A stretch of DNA of 64,000 nt from Phallusia mammillata (Eukaryota; Chordata; Ascidiacea; Phlebobranchia; Ascidiidae). The stretch is taken from NCBI GenBank assembly GCA_003260075.1, contig QLIY01000177.1, positions 80,074 through 144,073 on the forward strand, in the 5' to 3' direction. The translations under genes and the position numbers were made by a program. Position 1 is the first letter of the stretch, and every line of letters begins with the position of its first letter. Shown in pieces: positions 1-14,900 of this stretch. The notes beneath the pieces were generated by a model that did no database searches, was not told the DNA's origin, and saw only the letters and a program-made list of their open reading frames with translations.

Positions 1-3000
1 AATACGCATCTGGAAAAGACAGTCGAGTATTTGCAGACAGACATCGAGCAAACGAACTCCCGGGTTTCTGCTTACAACCAAATTAAGCACAGAAAGCATG
101 ACGTCAACCCGAATCCCACCATCTTCGCCAGTGTAATGAAACCTGCCAACTCCTGAAATTCCATGTAAGTTGTCCTGAAAGTTTAGACAGGTGTCTGAAG
201 TCCACTTCTTTTCCATGGGTGACTGCTGAAAAAACATTTGATTTATTTGACATTCTGCATTTCGTATTGCGATACTTGTTTTCAAAAGACAAAAAAACAA
301 CGAATCAACCTCACTGAAACACTGCAGTGAAAGAAGATTTAAGTATTGTATTGTAACAACGTGCACTTTCGTTACCTTAATTCTTTGTCTCATTTGCTCT
401 TCCGTGTTGGATCCAACTGCACATATATGTAGAAATAAGTTTTCAAAAAAAATACTCTAAGACAAATGAAAAACACCAACCTTGAAAAAAAGCACCTGCT
501 TTGTTTGACGAACAGCCGGCCGTGTTCAACTTCTGCACTTGACTATAACTTGGTAGTCCATCTGATGGCCCAAGTGAAAATTCTCCAGTGCTTGTCTGAC
601 TCAACAAAATAAACGTGGACAAAATAACAAAAAAAACAGGACAAAATACGAAGGCATACAAACGTATTTAACTGCACAAAAGTTATTCTCAATGTTAAGA
701 TATCAACAACCATTATCTGATGCTAAAATAAGAGAATCTGTGATGTCAAGCTGGCCTTACAATAATAAATGAAAATACAATCTTTGCCGGTATGTCAAAA
801 AGGCTATTCGGATTAATAAAAGACGTTGACAAGATAACATGCAGCTTACTTTGCGACGATCTCTCCAACCTTCATTTAAAGATGAGCTCGGAATGTACGA
901 AATACTGCTGTAGGATGGCGGATTGTCATTTTCCTGCAAAAATGGTTTTAAATTGGCGAATACGTCAACAAAAATATGCCATTTACAACAAGGATGCACA
1001 ACCTGGGGCCGCGGAGACTAATTTTGCGGCCGTTAACGACATGTACATTAAAATATATAATGGCAGTCGGTAATCCAATAAAACTTTTTTGCCAGCTTCA
1101 AAAGTGTTTAGAATGGTTTTTGTGCGACTGGGAATGTATATTACTGCAATATGCGTCAGACTTTTTGAACATCGATTAACTTAATTATTTGCAATAAACA
1201 GCGCAAAACAGCACACAAACATGACAACAATATAGACGGTAATAAATAAAGTTAAGTCTAAATGGCAAATTGTCCATTTCAGACTACGGAGAAGGTTAGA
1301 AATCAATCTGGACTTTCAAGCACCAGTAGATGGAATATTATGAAATAAATCCTATTTCTTTGCAGCAGTCCTTCAAAAACATAAAACATGGAGACGAGCG
1401 CGGTCGTTGTGAACTAGGACCTGTGATGCGGGCGTCAATTGCGTAAAGGTGCATTACTTCTGATGTACAGGATTACTTACTTGTGACGTCAGTTTGGAAC
1501 CTATTGCTGTAACTGATAACCGACGTACAGATGAAGAAGCAAACTTTCGTATTTTGTTAAGATTACCCATAGAAACAATCGGAGTAGAACGAACTTTAGA
1601 CAACGACGGCTTAAACGATGTCCGTTTCTGGCAAACACAAAGGTCTTTCATCATTTTTTATTGGAATATACAACATTTTTATGTACATTTGCCGGCAAAC
1701 AAGAGAAAAATATATATAACCACATATGTATCTTAGTAGTAAAATACCGTGTTTCCCAAACCGAATTTCTCTCTTGTTAAGCTTCTTTTTTTAAGGTACA
1801 CAGGTGAAGTATTTGTGGTCGTTCCCCCTTAAAAAAGAATTTTGGATTCTTTTGTCTAAATTTGTCAAAGAAATTGTCCCTAATGATCCATTCATATATT
1901 CATTAGGGCAATTGTGCAAACCTTCTGCAAAACCTGAAGATATCTCTTTTTGTGGAGAAAGAATTGCGATCGATTTTTTAGATCCAAGTTGCGATTCCGT
2001 CTTTCGGTTGATAAGAGAATTGCAACGTCGATGTGAAGATCTGAAGTGCATCACAAAAAAATCTCATGTTAGCGAGAACCCAGCTAACAAACACTGCTTT
2101 TATACAGTGCCAATGCCCCGTATTCTAATGGAATCAGTTCTCAAGCACCATAAAACTCGAGTGATTGATTATAAATTCATTAACGTAAATCATAAACTAA
2201 AAATGGTGACTTTCCTGCACATTCCCAATTTATATATAGTCCAACCAAACGTCACAAAATGATTTAAAATACTTAACAATGCAACAACCAATAAAGTCTG
2301 GAACATGTGCTTTAGTAAAAATAGTCCTTTAAAAAACATTTATTTGGGGCGTGTGGCTGAACGGATTGGTCATCCGGAATCAAATTGTAATTTTTGTAAT
2401 TTTGAATAGGTTTCAAGTAACACGAACAGAAACAATATCTGCCCCCTTCAGGAAAGAAAACCCATTGTAAATAAGTTGCGGTGTGTTTTGGAAAAGATGC
2501 ACTTAAGAATATGAAATTACCTGTGTATTGTTTCTCTTCCCTTCAAAGATGCAGATTTTTGAACTTTTTTCAGTAAGTAAGTTATTCCCCAAAGCACGCC
2601 ATCCTCCGACCATCGTTGGTGCATCAAACAATTAAGCACAGCAACATCAAACAAGGTCAGTTGTTCGGTTTCTTCGGTTGTACGTTTAAATGGTGTACTA
2701 AAATGTCGTTGTTTTAAAACATGCCATAAAATATAAACAGCTCCAGTTAAGATTAACAAATATGCAATGATGCAATGTGAGTGTGTGTAAATGAAGCTAT
2801 TTGAGTGCAGTGCTGCCGACCGATTTTCCTTTTTTGTTTTCATAAACATCAATGATTCAACTAGCTTTTTGCGACCATATAATGAAGCTAGGATCGCTTG
2901 TGAATTTTACTGGAAAGTGTTAACTTAATGCGAGGTAGCTATATTTTAGTAGGAGCTCTTTACTCAAGGTATGGTACGCAACACAAGTAAATCAACTTTT

Positions 3001-4997
3001 GTTGGGGTGCATGTTAAAGTGCGGCCCGCGATCTAATCATATTAATCGTATTGGACAATAAGTGATAAAGGAAGCACAGCCCTGATTTAAATAACCAATG
3101 TCAGAAGATAATATTGTTACTAAAATCAAAAAGTGAGCTTTGTTTTAAAATACGAAAACCAATACGGCACAAGTCTTGGCCTGTGTTTCTCACATTTTGG
3201 GAGTTTCAACGGCGGGAGTGACCGTTATAATCAAGTTTCCACTTGTACGTTTTTTGATTGGAATATTAAAAGTTTCCACTTTTGGTTGTTCAAAATTCCA
3301 TAATGGCTTCCAGATCTTCTGTCCACTGAAAATTACAATGACCATAAATTATAGCGGAAATAACACATTTGGAAACTTTTGCTTGACCTATGCAATGAAA
3401 GTCATGTAAAATCTGACCAAAAATATTGTATATTTTTTTATAATTTATTAAGTAGATTCTTACAAATGCCATTCTTATAAAAGTTTCCTCAAAATGTAAT
3501 AAACTTTTTTTGGGCAGGTTATTTTTTATGTTATATCTTCTTAGTACAGATAATACCGTACACTTTCTTATGTAGTCCTATTTTACAAACAGAATAATAG
3601 ATGACGTCGTTGATAAAATTGTGTATTTGCGTCTTTGTTTTACTCGCGATTGTTAAATACCTAAACGATTTTTTGGGATCAGTAAGAGTTACCTTGCTAG
3701 TCGAAAAGTCAAGTCGGTTTCCTTAAGACTGTTCAGTATGGGAGCAAACAAATAGACGAAGAGCTGAATATTTTCGAAGCTGATGCAATTATTTGTCGAG
3801 CTGTTTGTGTCGTCATTGCTTTCGTTGGCAAAATCGATAAAAATCCAATGCAGGGTGTGGAGCAGTTTGGTCGCAGGCACTCCGAATTTATCGGCTTGTC
3901 CTTGATAACAGACATCAATACACGTTTTAGTGGTAGCGTATGTGCAAAAATTTACTAGTCAATGTATGTAATACACTTTTTACTAGTCAAGGTATACGAA
4001 ACAGTCAAATAGGACTCATTCGAATAAAAAACAAGTGCTGTTCGAGACAAAGGCGTTTAACGATTGTTTCAGGGTCGTTGCGCAATACAACGTCAAAGGC
4101 AAGTTTGAATACCAATCTAGAAATGTTGTGCGTAATATGCCAGTCGACAGTCCCATGGGAAGTAAACCACTGATGATGGACTGATACAACGCGACAATTA
4201 TTAAAAGCGACCCACATACGATCCGCTAACACTTCATGTACCGATGAATATTTTATGCCGGTTTGCATCGAGCAATACCAATCCTTACATAACCTACCAG
4301 GCGACCCAGCTTTGAACTGTGAGAAAACACAACCAATTAAAAACAAATCTATTTTAAATCACGTATTACATCGACCTAAAACAGGTGTGCTGGCCTTCTG
4401 GTACGGACTAACCCAGTTTGTTTCGATTAGAGATGAGCAGTGCAGCGCAATGCATCACGTGCGGAAGACACGCATCAATGAGCTCGCAGCGTGTAATGCT
4501 TTCGATCGCACCACTCAGTGAAGGCGGTAATCCTTGTAGTTTGTTTTCAACCAGGACGTGCTCAAACGACTGCAAACATATTGACACATGTGCAAGTAAT
4601 AAGAACACATTAAGTAAGAGGAAACGTATTAAGTATTTACCATGCACGAAGCTTCGTATAGTTTGCCGATTTTGCGTCGTAGGAAGGGTCTGCAGTAAAC
4701 AAAAAAAGCTATATTGACGACATTATGAGATCAAACTTTTATTGTAGGCTAAAATAGGCACGCGACTATTTTGGATCAGCCGAAAGTGATCGGTTTTGAA
4801 ACTGTAAACAGGCGGCGCCTGGAGAAATTGTTTGGCCATTGATCGAAACGGAAAGCTGATGCAATTAGGGAAAGTGCAAATTATTGATCGTACTCGGTTT
4901 GTCGCCAGAGAAACGATTGAATCGGCAGAGGCATTCGAGAAGGTGTTGGGATTGCCTGTTCATTTTGATCGGTGTCCGATGTTTGTCTTTCCGACAT
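1..4997 (-). CDS. UNC80: UNC80 orthologue, N-terminal part (partial, continues past the left edge)
   Basis: UNC80 is a very large HEAT-like scaffold of the NALCN sodium-leak channel complex at the neuronal plasma membrane. I placed exons at 4894-4997 (start ATG 4995-4997), 4641-4689, 4413-4569, 3693-3900, 3194-3325, 2521-2697, 1800-2040, 1481-1627, 850-933, 481-595 and 1 to about 225. All except the last junction have compatible phases. The translation follows the vertebrate UNC80 N-terminus in order: PLPIQSFLWRQT, then YEASC, FEHVLVENKL, LISNRNKLG, TKLLHTLHW, LKETDLTFRLA, FDVAVLNCL..RWSEDG, ISLTNL, and finally a VDVMLSVLNLVVSRN block. The start is supported by a short polar leader before PLPIQ, as in vertebrates. 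The exon 10 to exon 11 junction does not keep frame as read, so a small exon or a sequence error is likely there. The family assignment is firm; the two leftmost boundaries are not. Confidence 0.93.
2346..2430 (+). repeat. possible tRNA-derived SINE fragment in an UNC80 intron
   Basis: The stretch starting GGGGCGTGTGGCTGAACGG resembles the 5' end and A-box of a tRNA-derived SINE. A degraded B-box-like GGTTTCAAG follows about 60 bases later. No tRNA cloverleaf can be drawn, and I see no second full copy in the window. This is a weak call. Confidence 0.3.
4894..4997 (-). CDS. UNC80: UNC80 first coding exon
   Basis: This exon holds 34 codons plus two bases and begins MSERQTSD. It ends after the FLWRQT motif at a GTACGA donor. 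It joins in phase to 4641-4689, which encodes FLRRKIGKLYEASC. The downstream YEASC-SFEHVLVENKL junction is nearly identical to the vertebrate protein, which fixes the N-terminus. Confidence 0.9.
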
Positions 4998-5796
4998 TTT
5001 TCTATGCCGAACATTCAGTTTTCATATCTGAAGGTCCAAGAAAAAACACAAGCATTACTATTAGTTTGACACTTACAATGTCAAGTGTATGTTTAAAACA
5101 ATACTAAAAATATCGTGGATTGTTTCTTCACAATCATGGGCAATTGAACTTCCTAAAAGCATTTGGCAATAACCTCTCTCGACTGACTGTCTTATACTAA
5201 CCAAGGCGAAAAGCAATTTTTATTAAATTAGTCGAGACGGAAACAGAAAATAATTGATTTACACGTCTCTCCTTCTCCCCTGGGCTTTTCTGCAATCAAA
5301 TTAACGGAAATCAAATTACTGCATCTGGTAAACAAATGACCTTTTTTATTTTTTAAAGCCGTTTTTTTATTATTTAGTCAATCAAACTTCGATTGTAGTT
5401 ACTGAAATTATATTTTCAAGACCATTAAATATAAATGTTTTTGTCCACTCCCAAACAACCCCTTTACGCTTTCAACTTTTTTAACAAAAATAAATAAACA
5501 GACATAGGCTACACTATTCTGATATGAAGCCACTGGCAAACTTCCATTTCACTCAGCATTTAAAAAACAAACAGCTCTGTAGCCTACACCGCGGACTTTA
5601 AAATGACAAAGCAAAAATCTTCGAACTAAGTTTGCTTATCTCGAAGCTCAACTTAGCAGAAACATTAAAAACATCTCTTACGCAACCTTTCCGATCTGGC
5701 TATCCACCCGCTGCGCAACACGAACGGCATATGGTGTGCAAGCTCAAGACCGTTGGCGGAAAACGATGCGAGAAAAAGGTTTGCTTGGTGTCGAGA

Positions 5797-5802
5797 TTTA
5801 TT
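5797..5802 (-). terminator. candidate poly(A) signal of the RGS gene
   Basis: TTTATT on the plus strand reads AATAAA on the coding strand, about 155 bases past the RGS stop codon. Confidence 0.4.
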
Positions 5803-5817
5803 GGTCAATACCTGAGC

Positions 5818-5937
5818 AAAGAACAGCGAACAATCGATTGCAAGCGAAATAAAGTGCAAGTCATTTGAAACAACCCCCCCCCCAAAGAACAGCGAACAAT
5901 CGATTGCAAGCGAAATAAAGTGCAAGTCATTGAAACA
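5818..5937. repeat. direct duplication around a C10 run
   Basis: About 55 bases ending near 5873 are repeated after the C10 run at 5874-5883, with a one-base difference. This is the same structure as the G10 junctions elsewhere, but in the opposite orientation. It is probably an assembly gap with overlapping contig ends. Confidence 0.8.
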
Positions 5938-5955
5938 AGTCATTACAACTGAAGG

Positions 5956-7356
5956 CTACGATAAAGAAGAGAAGTTTGGGCAACCAGGATCTTGTAAAAA
6001 CATGGTTATGGAGTTTAAATACGGCATGAGCGTAGCGTAGTCGTTTGAAAATCTCCTAAACGAGTCATTGCTCATAAGCTGGTATATGTGTTGTTGAACG
6101 ACATCAAATGCTTCTCGTTTTCCTTCCAAACCGTTTAACTGCGCATACCGTCGGGACACAAAGTTCACGTTGACCTGAAATATAAAAGCTAATCGTAATG
6201 GATAGTAAGACGTTCTTTTACGGTTGATTATTGAATAGCCTAAAACATGTACACCTTGTGATAACTGGCATGAAGTGTAAGATACAAGGCAAATAAATGA
6301 GGGTAAATCTCGAGATTTAGTACTCAACACCAAGAAATTCTATTGCATTGTAACATTTCTGGTTTCTGAAAAATACACTGTGGTTTTCAGTATTTTTTGC
6401 ACTATTTTTGGCAAACTTATAGGCACAAAACAATTGCACAATAATTTATACACACCTCGTGCGGTGATCCGGGTGTCAAATACTTTTCGACGATATACTT
6501 TCCCAAAACAGCAAGTTCGTTATCGTTTGCCTTTCGATATCGTTCACATTCCAACCAAAAGTTCAAGTTGTCTTCACTGTACTCAGATGATAGAAAACCA
6601 CGAAACGCTGACACTCCAACTGAAAATGACGGTTCAAGATCAATATACATGACACGTACCAAACTCCACAGCCTTTAACCGTTCAATCATTTATTTAAAA
6701 AACTCAGTTTATTTTCAGTCATGTATCAACTTTCGTGGTGAATACTTACGCTGATGGTTTAGAAGCTGGTCAAAATGTGCATTGCGGTGAGGTTTCGGTT
6801 TTCTGCAAAAGTATTAAACAAAAACCGAATCAAATTTTCACTTTTTAAAATTACGCGTTGCTTTGAGGTTCGTAAGCAAATGTTTGGTAACAAGACGATA
6901 CAGGCAATACACATAACTGGAGTTTACACGAAGTCTTATACAAAAATGTTAATGTGTGCTGCTAAGTACTGCCGATATTGCAGAAAGTGAAAAATGTTAC
7001 CTCACACGAATCGCTGACGATCTTGTGAAGGTGGTGGTATGTGAAACTGGTTTTTGACTTTCGTCCAAATTAGATCTGGTGGAAAACTGTTTTGATCCAT
7101 CTCGGTATTTCCGTTGTTCTTGTATACCGAGATACAGCGACGAGGAAGGCCTTGAAAGCCGACGCTTGCGAGGTCTCACTGGTTTTGCCTGCTTGGAAAT
7201 AGTATATTGCTTTAGATTGTTCCCAACTAGCTATACAGTAACTGTTTCTTATTAAATGTGCTTCGTAAAACTTACTTGGCAAAAAACAAACTCATCGCAG
7301 GTAGATATAGTGTCTCCACACGTTACTGAACTTCCAGGGCACGCTGACCATTTCAT
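5956..7356 (-). CDS. RGS-domain protein, G-protein signalling regulator (234 aa)
   Basis: RGS proteins speed GTP hydrolysis by G-alpha subunits at the plasma membrane. Five exons join in phase: 7276-7356, 7001-7188, 6750-6802, 6456-6619 and 5956-6174 (TAG at 5956-5958). Residues about 1-27 are cysteine-rich (four Cys), which could be palmitoylated. A basic, serine-rich linker follows. The RGS box covers roughly residues 97-220, with FDQLLNHQLGVSAFRGFL, SEDNLNFWLECERYRK and HIYQLMSNDSFRRF. These carry the conserved NLxFW and DSFxRF elements of the G-alpha contact surface. The start is the first Met of an open exon, and an upstream exon is possible. A short protein with a Cys-rich head recalls the RGS17/19/20 group, but I would not name an orthologue. 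It lies about 1 kb downstream of the UNC80 start on the same strand. Confidence 0.88.
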
Positions 7357-8650
7357 TGCGTTGTTACAGTATAATCTACGGTTATACAGAATAAAACGTT
7401 CGTCTAAGCGAGTCTGAACTGAATGACAGATAATTCGCAGGGCAAACAATTTATAAAACGTTTTAGTCCGAGCGAGTAAGGAATTAAAATGAAGTGCTAA
7501 AAACAAGTTTCCTCCAAGCAGCAAGCCAATGAGGTAATTGGTAGAACAGTCGAGGGCCGATCTGCAGGCGGGAGATCACAAGTTTTCACGCCTTCCTCAT
7601 GTCGCTTATCGTGTCTCGGATGTCTTTGTCCTTTTTACAGCTGTTTAGCCCCTCGCTTTATCAGTGTTACGACCTGCCTGTTCGTTGTATTGACGCGCAA
7701 GTTAAGGCATTTATGCCCGTTATGACCACAAGCAACAGAAATGCCATTGGTAACTGTAAATATAATCAATCCGAGGACAATGTTCGCTTGGGATATACAA
7801 AAGTCAACTAATGTTAAACGCTCCTTGCCTGATTGGAATAGTACATGATGAATAGCAATAAGTTACTGCTAAATGTTATTGTTGATGAGCCATTGTCAAG
7901 CATCTGAGAGTATTATTTCTTATTATCTTGACTAAGTCGAGCCCATATTTCAAAACAAAATCTTGGGCGTAGGATTGCTTAAAAAAGCCTAGAATAATGT
8001 GTGAAAATTTTAGAATTGTATCTTTTAATTTTGGTGATGTTGCAATTGTTGGTTTACTTCTTTCTGATCCATTACGCTGTATGTTAGTAAGTGGCTTATA
8101 TAAAACTCCTGGTCACCTACTTACTGATGACATGCTCTTGTCTAATGATGACGACCATATGTTTTAATGTGTCAGAACACCAATATCTTGTCTTCTTTTC
8201 TCACCAGGTGTGGTCATCTATTTACAATAAAATCAACTAGAACAGAAGTATATTTCTCAAAAACAGAGATCGATAATAACACAATTTTTAAATGCAGGTT
8301 CTTAACCAATTTGCCACGACAATAAAAAGGGAGAAAGTGGTATATAAAATACCAAGTTAACTTGGCATTTAAAATATACCATTTGCTTTGCTTTTTAAAA
8401 CAAACGCTGTCAGCGAAAAGAAAGAAATAAAACTGTAGCTTCTTAAAACTGCCCCCCCCCCACCAAGTTAACTTGGCATTTAAAATATACCATTTGCTTT
8501 GCTTTTTAATACAAACGCTGTCAGCGAAAAGAAAGAAATAAAACTGTAGCTTCTTAGCCACAAATAATTATGAAAGCAATTGGCTGCACCAGCCAAGTTA
8601 AGGAACATAAAATATGGTGATAACGCACCAATACTTTCAAGCTGCTTATG
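7357..8650. other. intergenic: RGS to AK6
   Basis: I see no gene here. It contains a C10 run at 8452-8461 flanked by two near-identical copies of about 95 bases (8350-8451 and 8462-8556). This is another probable assembly junction. Confidence 0.6.
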
Positions 8651-10644
<1,994 letters not shown>

Positions 10645-11975
10645 GTTCACCAAAGTAACTATTGACTACCAAACCTGGTATGGATGAAAGATTACTACGT
10701 TGCAAATCATAAAAACTTGCAAACACGAGTTGTTTTTGAGTTATTGCTTAGGTCACGTGACGTGACCTAAAGTGCACGTGTAGTACTTCGCATGGTAACC
10801 GCCATTGGCATTTTCAAAACATGGGAAAACCATTTTTTGCTTTGTTTCCATTTTTATTTTAAACCAAACCTGCGTGAAAAAAACTTGCATCTTGTTTTGT
10901 CGCAGATCAAATATTACAAATGAACTGTGATTTGTGTGTTCACTTTCTGGTTTGTTTATCTGTTTTATTGTAATAAAGTAGCCTAAATCATTGTCATTTA
11001 CACTGTACATTTTACAGCAAATAAAAACAGTTCCATGAAAGTCCTGAACCTACAACAAATTTAAAGCATGGCAAAATAAACTTGGTTATCTAAGAAAAAT
11101 CAGCATAACCGATTTCAGTCTTCACGATATTAGTGTTAGCGACTATTGGTGTCAAGGAACGCGGGGAATTTAGGCAGATATATTGTTGTGTATATAAGAC
11201 GCTATTTCTTTAAAAGACAACTCGAATTTATTACCAATAAAACACCCTATAATAACAATCAAACTACAAACTAATGCACGTTGTCCCATTTTGACCAACC
11301 GGCGTTGCAAGTAAAATCGAAAATTAAAAATGCTTGTATTGTCAACGTGAACAATGTGATTACTATAATATCTGTTTTTTTGTTTCATTACTTTGTAATT
11401 GGCTTCTGGAAAGGTGAGTAATTGTTATCAAACATATGAGAATGAGCCGTAAAAAAATAACACGCAACACAAATTTGGAACTTCGTTTGGACAAAGCAGA
11501 AACAATGGCAAGCTTGTTAACGACTTTGCACAAACGAAGTAGGTTTCTGGAAAACGCGTAAATGTGGCGTCTAAAGACGGGCCACGGCCCAAATGCTTCA
11601 TAATGCCCGCACTCAGAATGTTTGACATGCGCGAACATAACGCAATATTTTAAGGGACAGATAATGTACCACAGTACATAGTATTTCAAAGATGTGTAAA
11701 AGTTTTGAAAAAAATCAATAAACGCCTGGAACATCAGAGAAAAAGAATAAATACACTTTTGCTTGTTTAGTTCGTTAGTTCATCCGCGAATGTTGTATGT
11801 ATCGAAGTAGCTATGTAACAAAAATGTGCTAGTTTCTACGTAAACATATATGTGAATGTACCGAAAAACAACGTAACAACGCTTCTATTAGGGTCTAATT
11901 AGCAATAAGTTTTGACACACGGCAGTGTAAGATGACAGCACAGTATCAAAATATACACAGTGTACAGTAAAAATG
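10645..11975. other. intergenic: AK6 promoter side and DOP1 3' flank
   Basis: No coding exon is supported. The palindromic TCACGTGACGTGA near 10753-10766 contains E-box/CRE-like cores and lies about 110 bases upstream of the AK6 start codon. It could be a shared regulatory site, but that is only a suggestion. Confidence 0.4.
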
Positions 11976-14900
11976 TCACAACATTTCCTCCACGAAATCG
12001 TTGCGTAGTACGTCTTCAATGTATGGGCTGCTCAGGGTCCCAAGGCCAGCTGCAAAAATCGAAATAACTGTGCTATAAAAATCCCTGAAAAACGGTAATT
12101 GCGCATACACAGACGGTGATCACCTACGGTTCTTGAGCATGAGTACTATAGAGTATTTTTTTAGATTGAGGTAACTTCTAAAAATAAGCAAAACTGAGGA
12201 ATAAGATAATACTAATATTGACCTTCAGGATTTGGTGTGGTGCTTCTCTTGTTAGGCAATATGCGCAGCATTATATCAGAGGATGTTATGGTGTTAAAAA
12301 ATGCTCGTAAGTCGAACAAGGACTTCAATTTTTGCATAGTCAGCAGAGGACGCAGTGGTGCAGCTTCCAACAAAGTTGTATTTGTAGCAACCTGCAAATC
12401 AATTATTATCTGTATTTTAAAACAATCGATCGAAATGTTGCGTGCAGTATTGAGTTTGTCGCAAACGGAAATCCTCAGTCTCAAAATCTAACTCGTAGTT
12501 TTGTATTGAAGTTGACTGTATGGCGAAAAACTACTTGGATACTAAACTACGTAACTAAAATAAATTGGAAATTTATTAAACCAAAGTAACACTATGTGGT
12601 AAAAAAAACGAGGTACCAAAAGAGTTTGTACAAATAGATTAAAAGATTTGTATTTGATGGTAAACCCAGAAAAAAATTGTGCCCTTACCTTCGACGACAG
12701 TAAGCGATTAATACGTATGCAGTGGGGAACAAAAACTGTGGGAATGGTTTGTTTCGTTTTTGATTTGCTTTTATCAGCTTTACTCGGATTACGACTTTCA
12801 TCAAATTTCCTGTCTTTAACGTTATCGTTGGATAGATTTTCGTCATCAGGTGTTTCCCCAGATTCGCCAACAAACGACCAACGAAACATCTGCGAAAAGT
12901 AGGTTTATATCTGTGAAAGTGGTGGGCAGGTTTTTGAATGGCATTTTTTTTCTGTCAAAAAGTTGCTTGAACCATTATAGCTGAATTTGTTGTGCAAAAT
13001 ATATTCTTTAGTTAATCTTATAATTACAAACTTAATATTTGTTAATTAGTTCCGGGAACGAGAGTGTCTGTAAAATGTAAAACAAATGGTTTACAAGGCT
13101 TTATTCTGCGATTATTATTTTAGAAGATGTAAGTTTTTTAACTGTCGGTTTAAACTTTTCTGCAACAACATGAACTTCGTGTGACCCACCTTGAAGTAGT
13201 TTAATTGGTTTGGTTGCAGCACAAGAGCAAGATCAAGTAACTTACAAGCCGACAAGTACATCGCCATCCACCTGACAAGCAAACAAAAAGATTAAAAGCC
13301 ACAAAGTATTTGAACAAAAATTTCCCTTTTGCCTTCGACGCAAAAACAATCAAGTAATAACATTAAGAATGTTGTACATTGTACATTCATTGTACACTTA
13401 TCCTCTCTTGCATATCTAAACCGAAAATCTTCAAAGATATTTTCTCAATATCGTTTACGATTTTTGCAATTATGTTGGTAAACTCCACGCAGTTTACCAC
13501 TTTGATCAAAAAAATGCAAAGCTAGAAACCAAAGGGCGATTTAGCACTGTGAGAAAAATCATATTAGTGAGTTACACTTGTGACATGTTACTTTTCTTGC
13601 AGGTACATCCGTGATGAACTGCTAGTTGGTGTCGAAAACAAAACTCCGACGCGGCTTGATGCGAGTGAAGCGCGATCTTTTGACGAACTTTCCTTGTGAT
13701 TGTTGATGTCACGGTCGAAGTCATGAAGTGTCAACTCCTGCTCCATTTGACCCAAGACTTGAATCTAAGATTTTTTTAAACTGTGAACTCGTCAAATTAA
13801 TTTGGTAAATGCAGAAACATTGATTTGTATTTAGAGACGACATGACATCACCGTACCTTTTTGTTGTTAAAGTTCAGATATGTATAAAAACATTGCGTTT
13901 TTAATACACAACAAATTCTTTCTGCACAAAAGACGGAAAGACAATAGTTGTACTTGGTGGAGACTGCAGTCAACATCATTAAATTATGCTTTCGCAGCAA
14001 ATCTCTGTTTTGAAACAACTAAGCTTATAGACTTATCACTCACTTTTCTATTTCTATATTTACAACGCAGAGACCATAATTATGACGTGTGGTAAAGGTT
14101 TGTTCAAACATTTTTGAACGTTAAACTGCAAATTGATTGAGAGCAAGTACGTCGAAACTGTTTGTCGACGGTTCAAAAGTTGCAAACCAGATTTTCAGAA
14201 ACCTGCGGCTTTCGTGAATGTTTCTCCTCGTGGCAGTTTGTGGCGAAAAGCAATTGATTCGAACTTTAAAAATAAACTCGGCCCAATGCAGGTAGCAGTT
14301 AATAGTAAAATGCTGAACGTCACCGGTTAATAGATGGTCATAATGAGTGTCATAAAATCATAATGTAGTCCTAAGCAAATGTACTCAATCCTTGGTGGCG
14401 AGATTGGCATTGAACTAATATTAAAACAAAATTTAACTGGACTCAAAAACATAAAAAAATAATAACAAACGATTTATTTGTACATTCCTGAGTGTAAGAG
14501 ATAGTCGTATGACAACGCAGAAGAAATTGTTGAAAATAATTAAACAGAAAATAATTTGAAAACTAGAAGAGTGGCTTTCTGATATACTTCCATTTTATAT
14601 ATTCTATACGATATTTACCAATTTACTATACACATCATTTGATCTACACATATGATTGTTTTTGTAAACAAAAACTNCTGGAAAATATTTTGTACTACGA
14701 TGTCTTAGTGCATTTACAGTTATAAAACGACTTTCTACAATAAAGAATTAAGATGACGTAATGCGTAAATTCTAAATACGAAAAAATGTTGACGTGGTAA
14801 TGCCCTCAGGTTGGAAAATTATTTTTAGTGACGTCACCAGGAGTAAAATAGTGACTGCGACCTCGACAGAGTGCTTTTATGGATTTCTTTTAAATACTGC

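Noticed and set aside
1804-2262. 152-codon plus-strand open frame
   Set aside because: It is antisense to an UNC80 exon (1800-2040) that fits phase and homology; its 3' half is intronic and shows no domain.
4005-4346. 113-codon minus-strand open frame between UNC80 exons
   Set aside because: The flanking exons join directly as SNRNKLG-QADKFG, exactly as in the family, so this is intron.
13372-13400. TGTACATTGTACATTCATTGTACA palindromic cluster
   Set aside because: A simple AT-rich repeat in an intron with no supporting context.
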